A stretch of DNA of 64,000 nucleotides from NCBI RefSeq assembly GCF_010747415.1, contig NZ_JAAGNZ010000004.1:1-64000 (forward strand), in the 5' to 3' direction. A program made the position numbers and the translations under genes. This DNA is from Spirosoma agri. GTDB lineage: Bacteria > Bacteroidota > Bacteroidia > Cytophagales > Spirosomataceae. The notes beneath the pieces are model-generated. The model was not told where the DNA came from and ran no database searches. It was given only the letters and a program-made list of their open reading frames with translations. Below, in pieces: positions 55,468 to 63,349 of this stretch (position 1 is the stretch's first letter; the number at the start of each line of letters is the position of its first letter).

Positions 55468-55953
55468 ATGCTTAACATTCATTTTTTAGTGAGCAGCCTT
55501 TTGTGGCTATTCGTTGCTGGTTGCCAATCGAATCAACACGCCGACACGACCACGCATTCACATTCACACTCAGCCGCGTCGACTGCGGATAAACCAGCAG
55601 CGGTCGCCAGTCTGGAAAAAGACGTTCTGGCCGTTCACGATAGCCTGATGCCGCAGATGAGCGAGCTGATGCGACTTCAAAAAGCGCTGAAGACCCGATT
55701 GACCGATCTGAACAGTCAGCCACCATCGGCAGCGTTGACCCAACAGAAAGAGCAGGGATTAGCGGTGAGCCTTGCCCTCGTCAAAACGGATAATGCCATG
55801 ATGGACTGGATGCACGGCTATAATGGCGATACACTCGCGAAGCTTGATCAGTCGAAGGCGTTGGCCTATCTGAAGGATCAACAGCAAAAAGTAAACGCGT
55901 TGCGGCAGATGATGCAGCAGCATATAGCCGACGCAAAAACGTATCTGAAGTAG
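55468..55953 (+). CDS. Small helical lipoprotein
   Basis: The protein has 161 residues. The lipobox VAGC is at residues 16-19, followed by a His/Thr/Ser-rich linker (HADTTTHSHSHSA) and an all-helical domain with repeated Met and Gln (DSLMPQMSELMRLQKALKTR; MMDWMHGYNGD; ALRQMMQQHIADAK). It resembles proteins annotated as 'viral A-type inclusion protein', a label without functional meaning. The His-rich linker may bind metal. It probably lies at the periplasmic face of a membrane. A large hairpin follows the stop. Confidence 0.75.
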   Translation: MLNIHFLVSSLLWLFVAGCQSNQHADTTTHSHSHSAASTADKPAAVASLEKDVLAVHDSLMPQMSELMRLQKALKTRLTDLNSQPPSAALTQQKEQGLAVSLALVKTDNAMMDWMHGYNGDTLAKLDQSKALAYLKDQQQKVNALRQMMQQHIADAKTYLK

Positions 55954-55980
55954 CTAGACCCAATAGTTTGAACCGGTGCT

Positions 55981-56042
55981 TGTAGGGCGGTTGGAAACCC
56001 GCGATCGTTGACTAAGAAGCGCGGGTTTTCAACCGCCCTACA
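55981..56042. repeat. 22-bp-arm inverted repeat, REP-like or terminator
   Basis: Arms 55981-56002 and 56021-56042 match at 21 of 22 positions (TGTAGGGCGGTTG ... CAACCGCCCTACA) around an 18-base loop, without a T-run. It could stop transcription of the lipoprotein gene. Its GC-rich arms and size also fit a dispersed palindromic repeat. Confidence 0.65.
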
Positions 56043-56144
56043 GGTCAAGCAAGGTAGTCAGCTAGTCAAAAAACACCCTCCTTTTAGCCAAAACGTTCGT
56101 TTTTGGCGATATTTCTATACATTCGGATACAGAAATACGGTGCC

Positions 56145-56825
56145 ATGAGAATTTTGATTATTGAGGATGAGGTCAAAACGATTCAAAGTATTAAACAAGG
56201 GCTTGAGGAACATCAGTGGGACGTGGATGTAGCCTATGATGGAACGATGGGGTTTCAGCTGGCTACCCGGTCGCCTTATGCCCTGATTATTTCCGACATT
56301 ATTTTGCCCGGCATGAATGGCTTGGAATTGTGTCGAAAACTCCGGCAAGCCAACGTAACGACGCCCATTTTGATGCTGACGGCTCTGGGAACGACGGATG
56401 ATAAGATCGTTGGACTCGACGCGGGCGCTGATGATTACCTGGCGAAACCATTTGAGTTTCGCGAACTTATGGCGCGCGTCCGGGCGCTGACCCGTCGGAA
56501 CAATAGCTTGGCTCAGTCGGCTAATCTCCTGAAAATTGCCGATCTGGAATTAGATCCGGACACGAAAAAAGTGGTGCGGGCAGGCAACGAAATTGCCCTG
56601 ACAGCCAAGGAATTCCAACTTCTTGAGTACTTCTTACGTCATCAGGGACGGGTCATTTCCAAAGTTGAACTGGCGGAGCGCTTCTGGGATCTGACGTTCG
56701 ATACGGGTACCAACATCATTGAGGTATACATAAACTTTCTCCGCAAAAAAATCGATAAGGACTACGAGCCCAAGTTACTCCATACCCAGATTGGCATGGG
56801 CTATGTCGTAAAGTTACTGGCGTAA
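56145..56825 (+). CDS. OmpR/PhoB-family response regulator
   Basis: The start at 56145 (MRILIIEDEVKT) gives 226 residues; upstream in-frame codons to 56103 lie outside the receiver fold. The receiver has the acidic pocket IIEDE, the phospho-acceptor Asp51 in ISDIILPGMNG and the lysine in LAKPFEF. The C-terminal winged helix carries LTAKEFQLLEYFLRHQGRVI and TNIIEVYINFLRKKID. Once phosphorylated by the kinase encoded by the next gene (overlapping one base), it should bind direct repeats. Four such repeats lie right after the kinase gene at 58204. Confidence 0.95.
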   Translation: MRILIIEDEVKTIQSIKQGLEEHQWDVDVAYDGTMGFQLATRSPYALIISDIILPGMNGLELCRKLRQANVTTPILMLTALGTTDDKIVGLDAGADDYLAKPFEFRELMARVRALTRRNNSLAQSANLLKIADLELDPDTKKVVRAGNEIALTAKEFQLLEYFLRHQGRVISKVELAERFWDLTFDTGTNIIEVYINFLRKKIDKDYEPKLLHTQIGMGYVVKLLA

Positions 56826-58207
56826 TGATCAATATTCGTACCCGGCTCACCTACCAGTTCGTTTTTCTGGTAACCCTGATCCTGCTCTTTTTCTCGCTGG
56901 GCGTTTTTTTCTTCAGTAAGCTCTACCTCGAAAAGCGATTTTTCAAGCGTCTTCAGGATCGCGCCATCACCACTACGACGCTCCTCTTTGACCTAAAGCA
57001 AACGGACAGCACCGTACTGCGACTCATTGACGCGGCCGACAAAGAACCGCTTCTCAATGAGAATATTTCGGTTTATAACGAGACCAACAAAGAAGTTTTG
57101 TTCTCCACCAATCCAGCCAATACGCAGTTTCACGAGCAGTTCATTCCGCAACTCGACTCGGCGGCACAGACATTGTACCTGCGTAAAAATGAATACCAGA
57201 TCGTAGCGATTCACCTGACCGATAAGAAAGGCAAAAACTGGGTAATCGTCAGCGGCATCGATCAGGCCGGAACCGAAGCACTGGATGATCTGAAGAAGAT
57301 CTTGATGGTTATGATTCTGGCGGCTATCCTGCTACTCGGCATATCGGGCTGGCTTTTTGCCAACCGCGCGCTGGCTCCGATGTCAGGCATTATCCAGCAG
57401 GTGAACACGTTCTTTCCGGCCAATGTTGGCAAGCGGGTATCGCATCCGAATCGCTCCGACGAAATTGGCTTGCTGGTTGCCACGTTCAACCAGTTGCTCG
57501 ACCGTATTGAGCAGGCACTGAACACGCAGAAAATGTTTATTGCCAATATTTCGCACGAGCTAAAAAACCCGCTCACCAAAATCAACTCGCAGATCGATGT
57601 AGCGCTGATTCAGAAGCGGAGTCCGGACGTTTATGAACGAACGCTCAAATCACTTCAGGAGGATGGCCGTACATTGACTCGCCTGACCAACACATTGCTT
57701 GAACTCGCCAATACGTCTATCCAGGCAACCGCCATGACGTTTGAACCCGTTCGTATGGACGAGCTACTGTGGGAAACCAAAACGCAATTACTGGAGTGGC
57801 ACAAGGATTATCAAATTCAGCTCCTGTTCCCCGATTTCCCGGACGACGAAGACGCTCTTATCGTACGGGGAAACCGAGCGTCGCTCAATGTCCTGCTAAT
57901 GAATCTCATTGACAATGCTTGTAAATTTTCGCCCGCAAACACGTCGAAAGTCAACTTTCTCTCCCAAAACGGGACAATAACGATCGCCATATTCAATGAA
58001 GGACCGCAGATACCGGAAGCGGACCTACCGCATATTTTTCAGCCCTTCTTTCGAAGTAATGCCACGGCTCAATCGAGCAACGGACACGGCGTGGGCCTTG
58101 CTATCGTTTTGCAGATCATAGAGATCCATTCAGGTGAGATTAGTGTACGTTCAACGTTCGAAGGAACCACATTTACCATTGTTTTATCGACTATGGCTTC
58201 ATTTTAA
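56825..58207 (+). CDS. Sensor histidine kinase with HAMP domain
   Basis: The protein has 460 residues. Transmembrane segments lie at about 10-30 (FLVTLILLFFSLGVFFFS) and 158-178 (ILMVMILAAILLLGISGWLF), with a periplasmic sensor between them and a HAMP linker after. The H-box is ISHELKNPLTKI near 244, the N-box NLIDNACKFSP near 360 and the G2 box GHGVGLAIV near 425. It autophosphorylates on the histidine and passes phosphate to the response regulator, whose stop overlaps this start (TAATG). The sensor has no recognisable family, so the stimulus is unknown. Confidence 0.95.
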   Translation: MINIRTRLTYQFVFLVTLILLFFSLGVFFFSKLYLEKRFFKRLQDRAITTTTLLFDLKQTDSTVLRLIDAADKEPLLNENISVYNETNKEVLFSTNPANTQFHEQFIPQLDSAAQTLYLRKNEYQIVAIHLTDKKGKNWVIVSGIDQAGTEALDDLKKILMVMILAAILLLGISGWLFANRALAPMSGIIQQVNTFFPANVGKRVSHPNRSDEIGLLVATFNQLLDRIEQALNTQKMFIANISHELKNPLTKINSQIDVALIQKRSPDVYERTLKSLQEDGRTLTRLTNTLLELANTSIQATAMTFEPVRMDELLWETKTQLLEWHKDYQIQLLFPDFPDDEDALIVRGNRASLNVLLMNLIDNACKFSPANTSKVNFLSQNGTITIAIFNEGPQIPEADLPHIFQPFFRSNATAQSSNGHGVGLAIVLQIIEIHSGEISVRSTFEGTTFTIVLSTMASF

Positions 58208-58259
58208 GCTCGATTTAAGGTCAGCTTAAGTCGAGCTTAAGTTCAGTGTTGTTGCTTTG
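58204..58259 (+). promoter_or_regulatory. Four TTAAG boxes at exact 11-bp period plus -7-like box
   Basis: TTAAG occurs at 58204, 58215, 58226 and 58237, each 11 bases apart, the spacing used by OmpR/PhoB-type dimers on direct repeats. TTGCTTTG at 58252-58259 matches the -7 box at seven of eight positions. The boxes would cover the -33 region, as with a class II activator. The first box overlaps the kinase stop codon. The gene at 58284 begins 24 bases after the -7-like box, so it is the likely target of the adjacent response regulator. Confidence 0.65.
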
Positions 58260-58283
58260 TAGACTACCTACTCAATCTAGATA

Positions 58284-59234
58284 ATGGAGGCAGAAGTCAC
58301 AAGTAATCAGCAGAGTGTGGTAAACATGACCATCGGCGCTTTGATCGGCATTCTCGCCCTTCTGGCTTATCTGTTTATGGGCTCCCGAAATGATACGCTG
58401 GAAGTTCAGAAGCTGCTGACCTCTAAGGTTGAGCAGTTTGCTTCCACCCAACTCAAGCTCGATTCTCTTTCCGCCGTGCTGGATGCGAAAATCATCGAAG
58501 TCCGTCGGCTCGGCGGCAGCGTTACCGAATTGGAACGTATTAAGCAGCAACTGGAAAACGACAAGAAGAAACTCACCTACGATCTGACCTTTTCGATTCA
58601 GCGTTACAACCTGAAAATCAGAGATTACAAGAGTTTTCTGGCCCTTCACGAGAATGACAAGCATAAACTGAAGCAGGAAAATGGCTCACTGCTCAATCAG
58701 ACCCGGCAGCTTGAGGAAGAAAAGCAAACGATTCTCAGTGAAAACGAAGGGTTGAAACACGAGAAAGCGGCATTGACCCAGGTTGTCGTCGATTATTCGG
58801 TTCAGAACGCTGATCTGAAAACTAAAATGACGCTGGCTTCCGCCATGAAAGCAGTTAACGTCGAGGTTAACGCCCTAGCCGGCAACGGCAGAGAACGTCG
58901 GGGAGGTATCTATAAAGCATCACGTATCGATCGGCTGAAAATTGATTTTGTGATGCCCTCGAATCCGGTAGCGTCGAAGGACAATAAGGATATTTACGTG
59001 CGCATTCTGGATGCCAACGGCTCCGTTATCAGTGACAGCGGCATCGGTGGTGTTCTTTGGTACGAGGGAAATGAGATTGGCTACAGCACCCGCCAGACGG
59101 TTCCCTTTGAGAATCAGGATCAACGGGTCTCTATTTTTTTCCACCGGGATGCTCCGTATAAGCCGGGTGCTTATACCGTGGAGTTATACGCGGAAGGGTT
59201 CAGAATTGGCACTAGCCGTTTTGAGGTGAAGTAG
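58284..59234 (+). CDS. Membrane-anchored coiled-coil protein, probable response-regulator target
   Basis: The protein has 316 residues. A single transmembrane helix (IGALIGILALLAYLFMG, about 18-36) is followed by a long coiled coil with heptads and many Lys/Glu/Leu (about 38-180; ELERIKQQLENDKKKL, EEEKQTILSENEGLKHEK). A globular beta-rich domain (about 200-316; IDFVMPSNPVASKDNKDIYV, GAYTVELYAEGFRIG) closes it. No family name can be given. The position behind the TTAAG operator suggests induction by the two-component system upstream, perhaps for envelope stress, which is inference. Confidence 0.8.
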   Translation: MEAEVTSNQQSVVNMTIGALIGILALLAYLFMGSRNDTLEVQKLLTSKVEQFASTQLKLDSLSAVLDAKIIEVRRLGGSVTELERIKQQLENDKKKLTYDLTFSIQRYNLKIRDYKSFLALHENDKHKLKQENGSLLNQTRQLEEEKQTILSENEGLKHEKAALTQVVVDYSVQNADLKTKMTLASAMKAVNVEVNALAGNGRERRGGIYKASRIDRLKIDFVMPSNPVASKDNKDIYVRILDANGSVISDSGIGGVLWYEGNEIGYSTRQTVPFENQDQRVSIFFHRDAPYKPGAYTVELYAEGFRIGTSRFEVK

Positions 59235-59281
59235 CTTCACTAGCTACCTAGTTTCCTGTCTGTTCACTCATCAACTACACT

Positions 59282-60475
59282 ATGGCAACACTTTATAAAA
59301 TCATCGATCTACTGTCTGGCGTTCTGGCGTTTTTGCTAACAATGCTGGTCGACGCGGGTAGCGCTTTATTGGCCAGATACCGGCAGTATCCCGTCGCTTA
59401 CACAACGCTCAGCTATCTATTCGTCACGATGGCTTTTTGTTATTATCCCGTAGCCAGCCACTGGCTGACGGGATTTATTATGATGAGTCTGCCGCTGGCC
59501 ATTCCCGGTGGGCTGATTGCTTGTGTTTATCTGCTTTACAAGCAACAAACGATGATCGCATCGGCGGGCCTCATCTGGATAGTATTCTCGTTCGTGGTTG
59601 TCAAAAGGCTTATGGGCTTTAATGTTGGAGAGATCAAGATAAGTCAGGCACAAACCCTGAACGTACTTAGTTTCAATAGCGAAACGTTCCCGAAAACGAT
59701 CAACAACGGATTTGATGCCTCCCCGTTAAAAGCAGACATCGCCTGTTTTCAGGAGTACTCCCCTACCAGTCAGATCGAACGTCAATACTCGTCTAAAATC
59801 GAAAAGCTGACCTGCTTCGACAAAGGCCGGGAAATAGGGCTGGCTTTGTTTTCCAACTACCCGATCGTTAATCAGTACGGTCGTATCTGGAATAGAACCC
59901 ATGCGCCTTCCATTAATGGGTTTCTATGTGCCGATATCGCCTACGGTGCCGATACAATTCGCGTGGTCAACGTCCATTTGTGGTCGATGGGTGTGCGAAC
60001 GAATCAGGCGATGGATGCGCTGAAAGCGGGTAAACTAGGAGTATTTACGTCCGAAGTGTTCGATACGTTCAGCCGGTTGAAAGAGGGCTTCGAGAATCGG
60101 AACGAGCAACTTCAGGAGGTCGAATCGTACGTGGTGGGGAGTCGATACCCGGTCATTATCTGTGGCGATTTCAACGAAACGCCCATGGGTTACTCGTATA
60201 GCAAGCTGAGCCAGAACTTCAGAAATGCCTTCGAGGAAGCGGGGCAGGGTCTTGGTTTTACTCTTAACCGGCATCCGTATTGTGTGCGACTCGATCAGCA
60301 GTTCGTTAGCAGTGATTGGCACATCAAAGCATGTCAGACCCTGTCGAGCCTCTCCTTTTCCGATCATTTTCCGGTACTGGCTCAATACGTGCTCAAAAAG
60401 TCACTGGCCGCTTCGACCGACGCAGTGGCACAACGCAAACCCCTCATCCATTCTCCGGTCGGCATGCGCGATTAA
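59282..60475 (+). CDS. Membrane-anchored endonuclease/exonuclease/phosphatase-fold protein
   Basis: The protein has 397 residues. Three or four hydrophobic segments fill the first 110 (AFLLTMLVD; TTLSYLFVTMAFCYY; LTGFIMMSLPLAIPGGLIAC; LIWIVFSFVVV). The rest is an EEP fold with metal-binding Glu in DIACFQEYSP (about 158), catalytic GDFNETPMG (about 300) and SFSDHFPVLAQY (about 360). Such proteins hydrolyse phosphodiesters and are often called endonuclease/exonuclease/phosphatase family; the true substrate is unknown. It lies 47 bases after the coiled-coil gene, so it may share its promoter. Confidence 0.87.
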   Translation: MATLYKIIDLLSGVLAFLLTMLVDAGSALLARYRQYPVAYTTLSYLFVTMAFCYYPVASHWLTGFIMMSLPLAIPGGLIACVYLLYKQQTMIASAGLIWIVFSFVVVKRLMGFNVGEIKISQAQTLNVLSFNSETFPKTINNGFDASPLKADIACFQEYSPTSQIERQYSSKIEKLTCFDKGREIGLALFSNYPIVNQYGRIWNRTHAPSINGFLCADIAYGADTIRVVNVHLWSMGVRTNQAMDALKAGKLGVFTSEVFDTFSRLKEGFENRNEQLQEVESYVVGSRYPVIICGDFNETPMGYSYSKLSQNFRNAFEEAGQGLGFTLNRHPYCVRLDQQFVSSDWHIKACQTLSSLSFSDHFPVLAQYVLKKSLAASTDAVAQRKPLIHSPVGMRD

Positions 60476-61295
60476 CTGGCGTGTACCTTCGCTACAACTA
60501 TTGCGTCAAAAGTATAGATGACTTCATCAAGCCAGCGGTAAGTTGAACTAAGCCAAAAATCCCACGTCAACAGGTACGTTGTCAGTCAACGATCAATTCG
60601 TCAATCGACTATCAGTGGGAATAGGTAGTTGGCTAACCATGTCAATTCGGGCGAAAGGTAGATACTGCGGGTGAAGCAATACATTATTCGATAGGCTCGC
60701 GACAACTGGAGGCAGGTGAACCAGTACGGTAAATTTGCCATAGGGCTATTAACGATACACAAGGTTTATAGGCTATCTACTGATACTGCCCTGAATTCTG
60801 CCAAGCCTTGATTTCGTACCACTGATTATTACTACAGAAAAGTGTGTACGCTTTACTCTTCCGTGATCACACGTTCATTACGCTTCAACTGTGCTTCGGT
60901 GAAAACTGATCGGGTCCATTTTCACCACCTATTCCAACGATACAGCTTCTTAAGGGGTCTGCAACTGGAAGCGTAATGGGTATAAGAGAGTTAATCGGTC
61001 TTTGTACAATGGTTGACTAGATTTATCAGGGGATGAAAATAGTATACAATTAGGTTGTGGGACTATGCTAGAGCGTATCTATATGACCGAGCGTTACCCT
61101 AGTCAAATCGACTCAATGACTCTGAATCAACACTAAACTATCGGTGCTGGCAGAGCATAAACCATTGGCTAGACGTGTGTTGATTAGTGCATTATTCAAT
61201 GAGAACAGCATATAGGCTGATCCGTTTTTAGCGCCGAATCAACGTGGTAAAACACCAATGGTAGTCAGGCGTATTTTTACAAAAACCATTGCCTT
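60476..61295. other. 820-bp gap with traces of decayed coding sequence
   Basis: No intact gene is visible. On the minus strand WTRSVFTEAQLKRNERVITE ends at a stop at 60853, and an overlapping frame reads LPVADPLRSCIVGIGGENGP. Both look like protein but are broken by stops, so a dead gene around 60850-61000 is possible. No hairpin or repeat was found. Confidence 0.3.
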
Positions 61296-61679
61296 ATGAC
61301 TAGACTTCTCCTTGCTATCGTTTTGATTTGCCTGGCCCAGAGCTGCCAACGTAAAGAAACTACACCAGTTTCGGTTCCAACAGCATGTGGTGTCAGTAAC
61401 CCTGCCACAGAACTTAGTTGGTTAAAAGCTATTGTAGCAAAGGCTGAACTGGACCGTACCGCCAAAACGTACTCAGGGAATTATACAGGGGAAATTTACG
61501 TGGAGAAATTCAACGATCAGGACGTCTTTTACATAACGATGGCTATGGGCAGTGGTGGGCTAGCGTTTCGTCTGTTCAGTTGTGATGGACAGCCTGTTTC
61601 GTTTTCTAGCAACGAGCAGTTACTTGCTTTTACCCGGTTTGTTCAGAAATCAAGATTGATCTACACCAATATCCCTTGA
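61296..61679 (+). CDS. Small hypothetical lipoprotein
   Basis: The protein has 127 residues. The lipobox LAQSC lies at about 13-17, followed by a compact domain with two cysteines (ACGVSNPATE; FRLFSCDGQPVSF) that may form a disulfide. Similar short lipoproteins with 'GN..GEIYVEKFNDQDVFYI' are seen in Spirosoma relatives, from memory only. The function is unknown. It precedes the interrupted outer-membrane protein gene by 68 bases, but an operon is unproven. Confidence 0.7.
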   Translation: MTRLLLAIVLICLAQSCQRKETTPVSVPTACGVSNPATELSWLKAIVAKAELDRTAKTYSGNYTGEIYVEKFNDQDVFYITMAMGSGGLAFRLFSCDGQPVSFSSNEQLLAFTRFVQKSRLIYTNIP

Positions 61680-61747
61680 GGTATTTTGTCGGCAAACTTT
61701 AACAACAAACCATTGAAAATCAATAGTATATCTTCTAATTATGCTCT

Positions 61748-62284
61748 ATGAACACTAACTACGTATCGACTATCACTCTGCTTTTCTGCCTACACATGGT
61801 TAGTTTTGGGTAGATCGGCACCAGTGAAAAAGTCGATAATGGGAAGACCATAGCAGCGGCTCATCACCAGCGCGGAAGCTGGCTACTTGGCATCGGGCCG
61901 ACCGTACTTGGTGGAACGGCCAAGGTAGGGTATTTCGTGGCGAATCGTGCATGGCTTGGTGTAGAAGGCGAGATACATAGTTTACTTACTGAACGTCGGG
62001 AAGCCGGTCTATTTGGGCGCTATTATCTTTGGAATGGCGGGTTCGTTGGCTTCACCGAAGTTGGTTTGTCGTACGGTCGTTTCCAGCAGCGATCTATATT
62101 CGCTGACCCTCCCCTCGACTACCCTCTATACCGAACGACAAAGCTCAGTGCTGCATTTGGTCTGGCGTATCTGGTTGGGCGACGCGTGTCACTCGAAGGG
62201 GTTTTTAAAGTTGGAAAAGCCAGTGGCACTGACTGGATTCAGCCCAGTCTTTAGGGATCAATTAACTATTCACTCGGTCAGTGA
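61748..62284 (+). pseudogene. Outer-membrane beta-barrel protein gene with two in-frame TAG codons
   Basis: Starting at ATG 61748, the frame reads a signal peptide (TITLLFCLHMVSFG), a TAG at 61811-61813, then IGTSEKVDNGKT. It continues through alternating beta strands (WLLGIGPTVLGGTAKVGYFV; GFVGFTEVGLSYGRFQQ; LSAAFGLAYLVGRRVSLEGV) to a second TAG at 62252-62254. It then goes on as GSINYSLGQ and TGA (62282-62284), a natural last barrel strand. Both TAGs could be single-step changes from CAG (Gln); the first would restore SFGQ, a good signal cleavage site. The full length is 178 codons. Either it is a recent pseudogene or the stops are read through. GTG or ATG restarts inside are possible but would lack a signal peptide. 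Confidence 0.65.
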
Positions 62285-62411
62285 GCTTTATCGATGGAGA
62301 AAAACTATAGTGCTGTTTGCTTTCACTCTATTCTATACTAACGAGTATCAATGAGCTGATCCGGTAGAAATAATTAGTTATCAAACTGATTCATGAGTTA
62401 ACAGGGCAAAA

Positions 62412-62439
62412 AAAAACATGTCTGAGTAGACATGTTTTT
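62412..62439 (-). terminator. Intrinsic terminator of the cold-shock gene
   Basis: AAAAACATGTCT (62412-62423) and AGACATGTTTTT (62428-62439) are perfect complements around GAGT, flanked by A- and T-runs. It lies 32 bases past the cold-shock stop and is usable in both directions. Confidence 0.8.
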
Positions 62440-62470
62440 CTTAACGATTGTACTGGTATATATCTTTCGA

Positions 62471-62662
62471 TTAAGCCATTTCTACGTTTACGGCGTTTAA
62501 GCCTTTCTTACCGCGTTCAACAGTGAATTTCACTTTGTCGTTTTCACGAATTTGATCGATTAGACCTGAAGCGTGGACAAAAATGTCTTCACCACCATCG
62601 TCGGGATTAATGAAGCCAAAACCTTTGGTTTCATTAAAAAATTTTACAGTTCCTGTTTGCAT
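62471..62662 (-). CDS. Cold-shock-domain RNA-binding protein
   Basis: The protein has 63 residues, the whole being one cold-shock domain. RNP1 is KGFGFI (13-18) and RNP2 is DIFVHAS (26-32). It starts MQTGTVKFFNETKG, as in CspA-type proteins. It binds single-stranded RNA and DNA as a chaperone. The 5' region is A/T-rich without a Shine-Dalgarno sequence. The gene has its own terminator and stands at the boundary between ordinary genome and the AT-rich, gene-poor right end of the window. Confidence 0.97.
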   Translation of the reverse strand: MQTGTVKFFNETKGFGFINPDDGGEDIFVHASGLIDQIRENDKVKFTVERGKKGLNAVNVEMA

Positions 62663-62963
62663 TTTATTTTAATTTAGGCCAAAGGACGGTACAACGAACC
62701 ACAATTCCTAATCTAGTCTGAAAATTTATGTTGATTCATAGACGATGTAATAAATTCAGTCTAGCGTTCGAGCCTGGAAACGAAAGTTAAGAATGGTTTT
62801 ATTGAGTATGGATGTAAGTAATAACCACTGATCATTTTAGGTTTATATCTAGTATATTAAATTAGTATGATGTGTTGGTTGTGCAGATTAGTCGTGGTAG
62901 AATGCAATGACAGTGATTATACATTAACCTGTTTTGTTATGAAGAGAGGTTAGCAACATTGTA

Positions 62964-63104
62964 CTACCTTTTCATGAACTGATCGCTTTTTGAAATATCG
63001 TTTCTAAGCATTTGTTTCATTCCAGGTGTACCAAATATCCAGATTGAATGTGTTCGTGCCTTAGGGGGCTCTAAAAACGCTTCTGTAGACTTTGCAATAG
63101 CCAT
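62964..63104 (-). CDS. Small hypothetical ORF, 46 aa, beside the repeat array
   Basis: The ATG at 63104 opens a 46-codon frame with natural composition (MAIAKSTEAFLEPPKARTHS, then IWIFGTPGMKQML) and a TAG at 62964-62966. It is basic and has no membrane segment or known motif. There is no Shine-Dalgarno sequence, but A-rich bases precede the ATG, as is usual here. It is the only protein-like frame found between the cold-shock gene and the repeats. The rest of 62663-63339 holds no gene I can support. It could be a remnant or a random frame. Confidence 0.35.
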   Translation of the reverse strand: MAIAKSTEAFLEPPKARTHSIWIFGTPGMKQMLRNDISKSDQFMKR

Positions 63105-63339
63105 TTTGGATTAGTCTAACACAGTTACTCAGTTTGTGACCTAACATGAAATCTCCACGATGAATAGGTAATCAACTTCCTTTAGGGACTTGACTAATAA
63201 AAACCAAGCCTCAAAAATCTGATAAAACTATTATCTCCATTGCTTCCAGCGAGTTAGAAATCACTGATCTTTTCCATTCTCAAAAAGAATCATTCTGTTT
63301 ATCATTTATCCTTTCTTAATTTATTGATAGACAAGTATT

Positions 63340-63347
63340 TATCTTTG
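63340..63347 (+). promoter_or_regulatory. Candidate promoter reading into the repeat array
   Basis: TATCTTTG is an exact TAnnTTTG match. It ends two bases before the first copy of the 22-bp repeat, so a transcript would start within copy 1. TTG at 63324-63326 is only 13 bases upstream, too close for a standard -33 box, so the evidence is moderate. Confidence 0.35.
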
Positions 63348-63349
63348 AT

